Below, one piece after another: positions 17,613-24,733 of a stretch of 64,000 nucleotides of DNA (position 1 is its first letter; the number at the start of each line of letters is the position of its first letter). Under the pieces are notes generated by a model that saw only the letters and a program-made list of their open reading frames with translations, did not search any database and was not told the DNA's origin. Location of the stretch: positions 178,782-242,781 of the forward strand of contig NZ_NIBG01000004.1 in the NCBI RefSeq assembly GCF_002270055.1, given 5' to 3'. A program made the position numbers and the translations under genes. This stretch comes from Anaeromicrobium sediminis. Lineage in GTDB: Bacteria > Bacillota > Clostridia > Peptostreptococcales > Thermotaleaceae.

Positions 17613-17990
17613 TTATCCTCTAAATTCTATCAATTCTCCGTCAGGACCCACAAATACTACTCTACGCCAACCTTCTTCTCTTGCCTCTCTTGCTCCAACA
17701 GGGTGAGGTTCAGTATCAACAGGAATACCAGCATTTATTAGACGGGTATAATCCTCGTCAAAGTTATCGCTCTCAAGACAGAAATGAAATCCTTTATTTG
17801 TTGAACCAGTGGACACATGTATCAACTCTAAAGTGGTATCGCCTAGTTTAAGATAAACTATTTTTTCTACTGTGGGTACAGGCACATCATGTTCATAATA
17901 TTTTTTGAACCCAAAATGTTCTTCGTAAAAATTTATAGATTTAGCTCTATCCTTAACAATAAATGCTACATGATCGATTCGTTTAAACAT
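17613..17990 (-). CDS. VOC-family (glyoxalase-like) protein
   Basis: A 125-residue vicinal-oxygen-chelate protein with paired beta-alpha-beta-beta-beta modules: MFKRIDHVAFIVKDRAKSIN with metal-ligand-type His7, ELIHVS, then GFHFCLES and a final DGELIEFRG with the glutamate ligand. Such proteins are lactoylglutathione lyases, dioxygenases, epimerases or resistance proteins. The length and single-domain form give no clue to the substrate. Monocistronic, with its own terminator. Confidence 0.85.
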   Translation of the reverse strand: MFKRIDHVAFIVKDRAKSINFYEEHFGFKKYYEHDVPVPTVEKIVYLKLGDTTLELIHVSTGSTNKGFHFCLESDNFDEDYTRLINAGIPVDTEPHPVGAREAREEGWRRVVFVGPDGELIEFRG

Positions 17991-18197
17991 AGATTATTCC
18001 TCCCAATATATGTTGAAATTAAAACTAATAATACTGTCACCGATGACAGAACACCATAGTCCATAAAATTACCTTCCTACACTAAGAAACTACCCTTATT
18101 ATATAATTCTTTCTTCAATTTCGTAATGTTATTCCTATACCAAAAACAATCATAACGAAACCTTTTAATGCTAATAGGGAATATATCAATAATTAAA

Positions 18198-18243
18198 AAA
18201 CACCCAAATATCACCATATGCTAGGTAAAATATAAGGGTGTTG
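18198..18243 (-). terminator. Terminator after the HxlR gene
   Basis: On the minus strand ACACCC and GGGTGT arms bracket an AT-rich interior and are followed by six T, 20-25 bases past the HxlR stop. Confidence 0.6.
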
Positions 18244-18266
18244 TTTTAAATAATTGTTTTTTGTTT

Positions 18267-18590
18267 TCATCCGTTAATCTGCTCTTTGTACTTTTCTCCC
18301 CATATGCACATAGAATCGAGTATTGGTTTAAGACTACTTCCTGTTTCTGTTAGAGAGTATTCAACCCTTGGCGGCACTTCAGCATAGACTTTTCTCTCAA
18401 CAAGCCCATCTTCTTCCATAGACCGTAGTTGTTGAGTAAGAACTTTTTGACTAATTGACCCTATGGATTTTTTTAATTCTCCAAAACGCTTAGTTCCATT
18501 TATGAGGTCTCTTAATATTAATACCTTCCACTTATCTCCTATAAGTGTGAGAGTTGTTTCAACTGGACAAAGTGGTAATTCTTTCTTCAC
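18267..18590 (-). CDS. HxlR-family transcriptional regulator
   Basis: 107 residues made of a single winged helix with the HxlR pattern: CPVETTLTLIGDKWKVLILR, then LINGTKRFGELKKSIGSISQ, KVLTQQLRSMEEDGLVERKV and VEYSLTETG. The conserved cysteine near the N-terminus (Cys8) is the redox- or aldehyde-sensing residue in characterised members. It is divergent from the flavin-binding PPOX-like gene at 18795, with a palindrome AGCACTT-N2-AAGTGCT at 18627-18642 between them, and probably represses that gene and itself. Confidence 0.88.
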   Translation of the reverse strand: MKKELPLCPVETTLTLIGDKWKVLILRDLINGTKRFGELKKSIGSISQKVLTQQLRSMEEDGLVERKVYAEVPPRVEYSLTETGSSLKPILDSMCIWGEKYKEQING

Positions 18591-18626
18591 AAAATCACCT
18601 CCTATTAGTTACCTGTAGGTATCTAT

Positions 18627-18642
18627 AGCACTTTCAAGTGCT
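18627..18642. promoter_or_regulatory. Palindrome between HxlR and PPOX genes
   Basis: AGCACTT-TC-AAGTGCT, a 7+7 dyad, lies in the divergent promoter region 37 bases upstream of the HxlR start, as expected for an HxlR operator. Confidence 0.4.
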
Positions 18643-18794
18643 TACTTGCACTAGTCTACTATAGGATTTATTATATACACGTGGCCACTATAAATCAAAT
18701 TAACCCAAGGTAATTGAATAGAAAATTCATTATTACTTTTAAATATTTCAAAATGTATTAAATAATCTATAACTTTTATAAGGAGATGTTGAAT

Positions 18795-19199
18795 ATGAAT
18801 GGAGTAGTAAAATTTTTAAGTGAAAACCCAGTACAATACTTTGCAACAATTGGATTAGATGGTAAACCTAAGGTGCGTCCTTTCCAATTTATGCTTGAGA
18901 AAGATGGAAAGTTATATTTCTGTACTAGTAATGAAAAGGATGTTTTTGCACAACTTAAAGAGTTCCCATATGTTGAGATTACAACTTCAAGCCCAACATT
19001 TGCATGGATCAGACTTAGTGGAAAAGCTGTATTCTCCACTGATATAGAAATTAAGAAGGCTGTACTTGAAAGCAGTGAGCTTGTAAAATCTCTATACCAA
19101 ACACCAGAAAATCCAATCTTTGAAATTTTCTATCTAGAGGATGCACAGGCAGTTATGGCTGACTTTTCTGGGAATCCTCCTGTAGAATATACTCTTTAG
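18795..19199 (+). CDS. Pyridoxamine 5'-phosphate oxidase-family (PPOX) protein
   Basis: About 134 residues with a split-barrel flavin-binding fold. The opening MNGVVKFLSENPVQYFATIG and the segments KPKVRPFQFML, LYFCTSNEKDVFAQLK and IRLSGKAVF are typical of PPOX-like FMN/F420 reductases from anaerobes. It most likely binds FMN and reduces an unknown small molecule; it is not PdxH. The ATG at 18795 is preferred to 18786 because AGGAG would overlap the latter. Divergent from and probably controlled by the HxlR regulator. A second paralogue lies at 22194-22586. Confidence 0.82.
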   Translation: MNGVVKFLSENPVQYFATIGLDGKPKVRPFQFMLEKDGKLYFCTSNEKDVFAQLKEFPYVEITTSSPTFAWIRLSGKAVFSTDIEIKKAVLESSELVKSLYQTPENPIFEIFYLEDAQAVMADFSGNPPVEYTL

Positions 19200-19227
19200 T
19201 CATACTATAGATAAATGAAAATATGGA

Positions 19228-19265
19228 AATAAGTCCTGAATGTTTTCATACACCCAGGACTTATT
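19228..19265 (+). terminator. Terminator after the PPOX gene
   Basis: AATAAGTCCTG and CAGGACTTATT arms, loop of about 16 bases, 30 bases past the stop. Confidence 0.7.
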
Positions 19266-19329
19266 AATTTAAGCTTAAATATTCTTATTTCATTAATAGT
19301 TTTGTTTATATGGAATCCAATAGATTCTA

Positions 19330-19476
19330 TTATAAAATGTTGAGATAAGTGAGCCTCCATGTTTTAAGGAGGAAAATACAGTAGCTACAAAAGATTATAT
19401 TTAAGTGTGTTTCAAATGGAGAACGTAGTTCAATTACAAGTCTTTCAGGTGCTCCGACTAAGATATTAGAATAATA
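19330..19476 (+). pseudogene. Possible gene remnant
   Basis: Two overlapping open stretches in different frames read EPPCFKEENTVATKDYI then, after a shift, FKCVSNGERSSITSLSGAPT to a stop at about 19474. They may be the end of a decayed gene. The parent family is not recognised. It is bounded on the right by the terminator-like hairpin at 19489-19529. Confidence 0.25.
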
Positions 19477-19488
19477 CTTTTTACTTTT

Positions 19489-19529
19489 AATCCCAATAAG
19501 GAAGTATTACTACTTTCTTGGGATTTTCC
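19489..19529 (+). terminator. Hairpin before the macrodomain gene
   Basis: AATCCCAA and TTGGGATT arms with an inner GAAGTA/TACTTTC stem, then TTTCC. It lies only 22 bases before the macrodomain start, so it may end upstream transcription or act as a leader attenuator. Confidence 0.5.
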
Positions 19530-19550
19530 ACATAACGAAAGGAGTATATT

Positions 19551-20372
19551 ATGAAAAAAGAAACACTTTTAAATAAATTGTTATCATATTTCATTGCTGA
19601 AAATAATGAAATGAAAATTATGGATATGCCCTCTGATTATATAGAAAAAAGAAGGCTCCTTAGGGTCTTAATGAATATAAGAATCCCCCAGCCTATAGAT
19701 TCTAATATCCTTAAGCTTCACGATGATTTTTTATTAGAAGAAACTAAAGAGAAAAATATAGTAAATCCATATGAATTACACACTGTAGCTGAGGACTTTA
19801 ATGAAACTAAAACACCTCTACTGACAAAGCTTGTTCTATGGCAGGGTGACATTACTACAATAGCTGTAGATGCAATAGTTAACGCAGCTAACTCAAAGAT
19901 GCTTGGCTGTTTTGTTCCACTGCATAGATGTATAGATAATGCCATACACTCTGCCGCCGGTATAGAGTTAAGGCTTGAATGTAATGAGATTATGGAAAAG
20001 CAAGGCTTTGATGAGCCTACCGGTCATGCAAAAATTACAAAGGCTTATAATCTTCCAAGTAAATATGTACTCCATACTGTTGGCCCTATAATATATGACA
20101 ATCTATCAGAGGAGGATTGTAGGCTACTTGCATCATGTTATACCTCCTGTCTTGAAAAAGCTAGTGAATATGATGTCATTAAGACAGTTGCCTTCTGCTG
20201 TATTTCTACTGGCGAATTTAGATTTCCAAAGAATATAGCTTCAAAAATTGCGGTAGAAACAGTATGCAATTGGCTTAAAGTAAATCCCAATAGATTTGAT
20301 AGAATCATTTTTAATGTTTTTACGAGGGAGGATTATAATGAGTATGCCAGATTATTTAGAGAATATAACTAA
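19551..20372 (+). CDS. Zinc-type macrodomain ADP-ribosyl hydrolase (SirTM-associated)
   Basis: A 273-residue protein. An N-terminal helical part (1-90) precedes a macrodomain (about 95-265) beginning LVLWQGDITTIAVDAIVNAA, with the substrate loop NSKMLGCFVPLHRCIDNAIH. The Cys-His-Cys in that loop matches the zinc ligands of the Zn-dependent macrodomains found next to SirTM sirtuins, which remove mono-ADP-ribose from the lipoylated carrier GcvH-L. The gene overlaps the sirtuin start by 35 bases, so the two are co-translated. The usual partners GcvH-L and LplA2 are not adjacent here. Confidence 0.9.
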   Translation: MKKETLLNKLLSYFIAENNEMKIMDMPSDYIEKRRLLRVLMNIRIPQPIDSNILKLHDDFLLEETKEKNIVNPYELHTVAEDFNETKTPLLTKLVLWQGDITTIAVDAIVNAANSKMLGCFVPLHRCIDNAIHSAAGIELRLECNEIMEKQGFDEPTGHAKITKAYNLPSKYVLHTVGPIIYDNLSEEDCRLLASCYTSCLEKASEYDVIKTVAFCCISTGEFRFPKNIASKIAVETVCNWLKVNPNRFDRIIFNVFTREDYNEYARLFREYN

Positions 20373-21210
20373 AGCAGTTAAGTTTATCAAAGAGGCTGAT
20401 TATATACTTGTAGGCGCTGGTGCTGGCCTTTCAGCATCTGGTGGTCTAAATTATGGTGACAGCAAGTTATTCAAGGAGTGGTTTCCAAAGCTTTCAGAGC
20501 TTGGTATCAATACCATAGCAGAGGCAATTTCTCTATATTGGAGTGCAGATGATTTAAACAGGAGAAATTTTTGGGCTTATTGGTCCAATCATATTAATAA
20601 AATACGCTATGAGGTCCCGGCACTAAAACCCTATCTGTATCTATTTGAGGTACTAAAAAGCAAAAACCATTTTATTATAACAACTAACGTAGATGGTCAA
20701 TTTATTAAGGCTGGATTTAATAAAGAAAAGATATTTGCACCTCAAGGTGATTACGGTCTTTTTCAATGTGAAAAGCCTTGCTGTTATGAACTTTTTCATA
20801 ACAGGATATTTATTGATAAAATGATTTCAAATATGAATAATGATGAGTTTGCTGTGCAAGAAGATGATATTCCACACTGCCCTAAGTGTGGATCATATAT
20901 GACAAAAAACCTTCGGGTTGATAATACCTTTGTGGAAGCTCCACATATGAAAAATCAAAATGATTATATAGATTTTGTAAATAACTCAATGAATGGTAAA
21001 TTAGTACTTATAGAATTGGGTGTAGGCTTTAATACACCTGTTATCATTCGTTGGCCTTTTGAAAGAATCACATCAAGACACCCCAACGCAGTCCTTATTC
21101 GAATAAATATGGACTACCCTGAAGTACCTCAAGAAATATCATCAAAAAGCTTATGTATCAGTAACAACATTCTGAAAGTAATAAATGATATTAAGACTAA
21201 GAAAATATAA
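20338..21210 (+). CDS. SirTM-class sirtuin (protein ADP-ribosyltransferase)
   Basis: Sir2-family Rossmann protein of 290 residues: NAD-binding VGAGAGLSASGG, the TTNVDGQF segment, zinc-binding cysteines (CEKPCC and CPKCG), and the late GVGFNTPVIIRWPF. At the position of the deacetylase catalytic His the motif reads APQGDYG. Loss of that histidine is the hallmark of SirTM enzymes, which ADP-ribosylate rather than deacetylate. The start at 20338 follows GAGGGAGG; a longer reading from 20296 has no ribosome site. Characterised relatives act in oxidative-stress responses. Confidence 0.9.
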   Translation: MSMPDYLENITKAVKFIKEADYILVGAGAGLSASGGLNYGDSKLFKEWFPKLSELGINTIAEAISLYWSADDLNRRNFWAYWSNHINKIRYEVPALKPYLYLFEVLKSKNHFIITTNVDGQFIKAGFNKEKIFAPQGDYGLFQCEKPCCYELFHNRIFIDKMISNMNNDEFAVQEDDIPHCPKCGSYMTKNLRVDNTFVEAPHMKNQNDYIDFVNNSMNGKLVLIELGVGFNTPVIIRWPFERITSRHPNAVLIRINMDYPEVPQEISSKSLCISNNILKVINDIKTKKI

Positions 21211-21240
21211 GGAATATCTTCAGATAGAGGCAGGGCTTGT

Positions 21241-21345
21241 CTGCTATTTAACATTAATTCCTTTTGCCGGGCATGTTGCAACGGTGGCTTTTACAAAAGA
21301 GGGACATGCGCCCATAATTTATATACAAAGTACTTTTAAGTTCTA
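21241..21345. repeat. Degenerate att-like boundary (site I)
   Basis: The right-hand arm (21276-21345) matches that of site E (28933-29002) at about 57 of 70 bases, including GCAACGG and ACATGCGCCCATAATTT. The 23-bp core itself is not recognisable, so the site is probably decayed. Confidence 0.45.
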
Positions 21346-21951
21346 GGAGTTTTTTAGTAACTCTATCATATCTTTTGAGTACATATTAATTAATAATCTT
21401 GATACTTCTTCCATGGAATACTTATCCTTATTATTAATCCAAAAGCGAATGACTCCTATAAGCCCTGCTGCCATATATTCAACATAGATTATTCTATGAT
21501 CTATATTTCTCTCCCCAACTTTGAATGTAGAAGGTTTATCTAGCCCCTCACTTATATGATTCTTTATCACATTTGTGAATTTTATTGATAAGTAGGGTAT
21601 ACTCTCATCTCCTAAAATCACCTTATAAAAATCAATATCTTCTTCAATAGTTTCAAAAACTTTCTTAATTATTTCATAGAAATCATCATACCCTAAGTCA
21701 TCAATTGTATGAATATTACTGTTAGAATTCATACTCTCTTTCAATTTATTCAAACATTCAGATGTAAGTTGGTCAAGCAAATCATCTTTATCTAAATAAT
21801 GTAAGTAGAAAGTATTCCTATTAATCATTGCTTCTTCTGCTATATCTTGAATGGTAATTTTATTATAGTTCTTCGCCTTAAGCAAGTCTAAAAATGCTCT
21901 TTTTATAGATTTTTTCGTCCGAATTATCCTTAAATCTGTCTTTTTACCCAT
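21343..21951 (-). CDS. TetR/AcrR-family transcriptional regulator
   Basis: 202 residues. The N-terminal TetR helix-turn-helix (about residues 8-55) reads IRTKKSIKRAFLDLLKAKNY, then ITIQDIAEEAMINRNTFYLHYLDKDDLL; the C-terminal half is a ligand-binding helical bundle of unknown specificity. It is divergent from a truncated NAD-binding gene and a PPOX-like gene. A 13-bp inverted repeat at 22016-22057 between them is a likely operator. It forms the left part of the cassette between sites I and H. Confidence 0.88.
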   Translation of the reverse strand: MGKKTDLRIIRTKKSIKRAFLDLLKAKNYNKITIQDIAEEAMINRNTFYLHYLDKDDLLDQLTSECLNKLKESMNSNSNIHTIDDLGYDDFYEIIKKVFETIEEDIDFYKVILGDESIPYLSIKFTNVIKNHISEGLDKPSTFKVGERNIDHRIIYVEYMAAGLIGVIRFWINNKDKYSMEEVSRLLINMYSKDMIELLKNS

Positions 21952-22015
21952 CGTTTCCTCCTATTTAATAGTCATTAATTATCGTTATGTCTATTATTTA
22001 TCATCATAACTTTTA

Positions 22016-22057
22016 TTAACCATTGTATCGTATGTTTATACTCTATACAATAGTTAA
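22016..22057. promoter_or_regulatory. Inverted repeat, likely TetR operator region
   Basis: TTAACCATTGTAT and ATACAATAGTTAA (one mismatch in 13) separated by 16 bases, in the divergent promoter region of the TetR gene and the truncated NAD-binding gene. Confidence 0.45.
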
Positions 22058-22092
22058 TATAATTACTCTTTAAATTTAAAGAGGTTTTAAAA

Positions 22093-22188
22093 ATGACAAT
22101 AGCAGTTTTCGGTGTCAGTGGCGCAATTGGTAAGTTACTCGTAAAAAATATAATTAAACAAGAATATCAAACCGAAAAAAGGAGATGA
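22093..22188 (+). pseudogene. Truncated NAD(P)-binding (NmrA/epimerase-like) gene
   Basis: A 31-codon frame encodes MTIAVFGVSGAIGKLLVKNI, the Rossmann first strand and G-x-x-G-x-x-G of atypical short-chain reductases. It then runs directly into the ribosome site and start of the PPOX-like gene. The other 170 or more residues expected of such a reductase are missing. It is likely the 5' end of a gene once controlled by the divergent TetR, deleted during rearrangement. Confidence 0.6.
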
Positions 22189-22193
22189 ATCTT

Positions 22194-22586
22194 ATGAGTA
22201 AAGAATTAAATTTTATTAAAGAAAATCCTATGGGTTTTTTGGCAACAACAGATGAGAGTGGAAAGCCTAGAGTAAGAGGCTGGGGGATTATGATTGATGA
22301 GGAAAATAGAATAGTTTTCGGCACATCAAACAAGAAAAAAGTTTTCAGACAGCTAAAAGCTAATCCTCATGCAGAGTGGATAGCTATGGCTAAAGATTAC
22401 TCAACACTGAGAGTAAGCGGTGATGTAGTTTTTGAAGAAGATATGCAAACTAAATTAAATATTATTGAAAAAACTCCAGTGATAAAAAAACTTTATACTG
22501 GAAGAGAAGACGAATTAGAAATCTTTTATCTTGAAAATATTGAATACGATTGGTTTGAAATGAAGATGGAATTCCAAAAGAAATAG
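22194..22586 (+). CDS. Pyridoxamine 5'-phosphate oxidase-family (PPOX) protein
   Basis: About 130 residues, paralogous to the gene at 18795-19199. MSKELNFIKENPMGFLATTD, KPRVRGWGIMIDEE, IVFGTSNKKKVFRQLK and LRVSGDVVF mark the FMN-binding split barrel. The substrate is unknown. The ATG at 22194 is nine bases after AAAGGAG; the earlier ATG at 22185 overlaps that site. It sits directly behind the truncated reductase gene and probably uses the same TetR-controlled promoter. Confidence 0.82.
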   Translation: MSKELNFIKENPMGFLATTDESGKPRVRGWGIMIDEENRIVFGTSNKKKVFRQLKANPHAEWIAMAKDYSTLRVSGDVVFEEDMQTKLNIIEKTPVIKKLYTGREDELEIFYLENIEYDWFEMKMEFQKK

Positions 22587-22836
22587 GAGATTAAAATATA
22601 TTTGAATATTAATTATTAAGCACCAAAATATTAATCCTTTATATGAATTTGTAAAGGATTTTCTTCTTGCATGAATATAGTAGAGTTCTAAATTCTTCGA
22701 TTGAATATTAAAGGAATTTGTCAATAGAAAAAGATTTCTTATAGTTCTAACTAACATATAAACAAAAATGACCATACTAGATACTATTTAGTATGATCAT
22801 TTTTTAATTGATGATGAGTAGTCCCATTGAATCCTC

Positions 22837-22892
22837 TAAAACTGCCATTACTTATGATATGGCTCACCGGACATGTTTTAATTGCCGTTTTT
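22837..22892. repeat. att-like cassette boundary, site H
   Basis: Core at 22848-22870 differs from the rlmH core at 4 of 23 positions. The left arm AAAACTGCC and the right arm GCCGTTTTT are imperfect complements, and an inner TGG-CTCA-CCG hairpin is possible. Confidence 0.65.
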
Positions 22893-22974
22893 AGTATTCA
22901 AAAGCATTTAGTAGGAGTACTTAATCTAACCCATTTGCAACAACTTAACAGCTATTTAATTATCATTCAGTATC

Positions 22975-23382
22975 TTAATTATTCGAGCTAAGTGGTAATA
23001 CTAATTCTGCATATATATTACCTTGTTCATCATATTTATAATATTCTATACCACCGGGTATAGCATTCTTTACTTCATAATGATCTTTAGTCCAAAAACT
23101 AAAAACTTTATTAACCAACATACTACTATCTTCTGCTTTTATTGTTCTTGTAGTAAAATATTCGTACTCTACAACCATGCTGTGAAAGCTACTAATATTT
23201 ATATCAGATGGTACATTTTCTTTAGGAACTCCTATAAAATATTCAACACCTTTACCATCTGGAATGTATATACAAGCGTATTCAGATATGCCTGCTAAAG
23301 GGCTAGAATGGAACTTATCCCAAGAATCATTTAACGTACTTAACTCATTACTACCTTTATATCCTACAAATGTTCTTTTCAT
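22975..23382 (-). CDS. GyrI-like effector-binding domain protein
   Basis: 135 residues resembling the effector-binding domain at the C-terminus of AraC-type sensors (AraC_E_bind): KFHSSPLAGISEYACIYIPD, a FHSMVVEYEYFTTRTIKAED-like strand, and an ending IEYYKYDEQGNIYAELVLPL. No DNA-binding domain. It follows the WYL-domain regulator gene by 95 bases on the same strand and is probably its target or partner. The pair fills the cassette between sites H and G. Confidence 0.7.
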   Translation of the reverse strand: MKRTFVGYKGSNELSTLNDSWDKFHSSPLAGISEYACIYIPDGKGVEYFIGVPKENVPSDINISSFHSMVVEYEYFTTRTIKAEDSSMLVNKVFSFWTKDHYEVKNAIPGGIEYYKYDEQGNIYAELVLPLSSNN

Positions 23383-23476
23383 TTATGTTCTCCTTTGTGA
23401 TCCTATGTTTTATTAACTTATAATTAAAAATTTCAATCTCGTTCTCTAATATATTTTTTTACTTCATTTAAAAAAA

Positions 23477-24391
23477 TCAATTATAATGCTCCATTAACAA
23501 ATTGACTTTGTTTCGTATAGCCTCTTTTAAGCTCTCAGGTTCCAAGATTTTTATGTTTGTTCCATAAGATAAAATATAGCTATAAAACCAGTCATTCAAC
23601 ACGGCCTTATATTTTATACAATAGTCGCCATCTTCATTGACTGTTATACTTTCTTTTTCAAACTCTTGATAAACTCTATCTTTCATTTTTTTATCAATCA
23701 ATAATTTTATCTCGGACTTCCCCTTATTAACAGTAAAAGGTAGCTTAGTTTTAGGTGCTTTATATAACGTTTTGACAAAACTTTCATTAATTATGCTTAC
23801 ATTGTTTATTCTAAGAATATTAAATATTCTATAATCATTCTTTAATTCACAAAAGGCACTTAAATACCATTCTTTTTGCTTAAATAAAAGTTTTAACGGT
23901 AATATGATTCTTTCACTTTTATTATTTGAAATATCACAGTAAGATATCTTTAACTTTTGTCCATTAAGCAGTGATTTTTTAATATCCTTGAATATTTGTT
24001 GTAAATTCCCGTGACTATCCCAATATGCAAAGTCAATTTCTATTAAACTATCATACGATTTATTAAACACATTTTTTAGTTTTGTTAATGTAATATCTAT
24101 ATCAACATAGTTTAGATCTTTTAAGGCTTGTAACCCCATTATCAAACTATTTTGTTCTTCTTGAGTTACTAATGATTTGTCTATTTTGTAATCCTCTAAA
24201 ATACTTATGCCTCCATTTTTACCCTTTGTTGTGATAATTGGTATTTGTGCTATGGTTAAAGTATCCATATCTCTATAGATTGTTTTAGTTGAAACATGAA
24301 AAATATCTGCCAGTTCTTTTGCAGTACATGTTTTTTTATGCATTAAAATATCTACTATTCTAAGCAACCTTTCTATTTGCATATTTATCAC
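23477..24391 (-). CDS. WYL-domain transcriptional regulator (YafY-like)
   Basis: 304 residues. An N-terminal HTH_11 domain (residues 4-60: QIERLLRIVDILMHKKTCTA, then HVSTKTIYRDMDTLT) leads into a central WYL domain (about 140-215, KISYCDISNNKSERIILPLK with WYLSAFCELK) and a WCX-type C-terminal region. WYL regulators bind nucleic acid or nucleotide ligands, and many control stress or defence genes. The neighbouring effector-binding gene is the only other gene in this cassette, which suggests autoregulation plus control of that gene. Confidence 0.85.
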   Translation of the reverse strand: MINMQIERLLRIVDILMHKKTCTAKELADIFHVSTKTIYRDMDTLTIAQIPIITTKGKNGGISILEDYKIDKSLVTQEEQNSLIMGLQALKDLNYVDIDITLTKLKNVFNKSYDSLIEIDFAYWDSHGNLQQIFKDIKKSLLNGQKLKISYCDISNNKSERIILPLKLLFKQKEWYLSAFCELKNDYRIFNILRINNVSIINESFVKTLYKAPKTKLPFTVNKGKSEIKLLIDKKMKDRVYQEFEKESITVNEDGDYCIKYKAVLNDWFYSYILSYGTNIKILEPESLKEAIRNKVNLLMEHYN

Positions 24392-24656
24392 TCCACAATA
24401 TCATGTTTATTCAAAAGTCATTTTAATTACAAATATACAAATTCATTTGCGCAAAAATAACTTAAGAGTAAAACATAATAAATAATCATTCCTCTAAATT
24501 TCTATAAAGTATAATTAGATTTTTCATAATTGTATCATGGCTAATAGGACAACAGTATGTCTCATTTTAAAATATTTATGACTATCTACGAGTAACAGAA
24601 TTAAGAAAACACTTATGAATAAACTAGGTTGAGCTTAATCCTGTTCTTTGTATTGA

Positions 24657-24713
24657 ATTAAGCGCACTTACTTATGATATGGTTCACCGTATGGTTATAA
24701 CTGCGTTTTTTAT
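24657..24713. repeat. att-like cassette boundary, site G
   Basis: The best internal copy: core 24668-24690 differs from the rlmH core at only 2 of 23 positions. The left arm GCGCA and the right arm TATAACTGCGTTTTTT can pair, and the core forms a stem ATATGG-TTCA-CCGTAT. The remainder of the 340-bp gap (24392-24656) shows nothing else. Confidence 0.75.
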
Positions 24714-24733
24714 ATGACAAAAGAATCTCTTCC

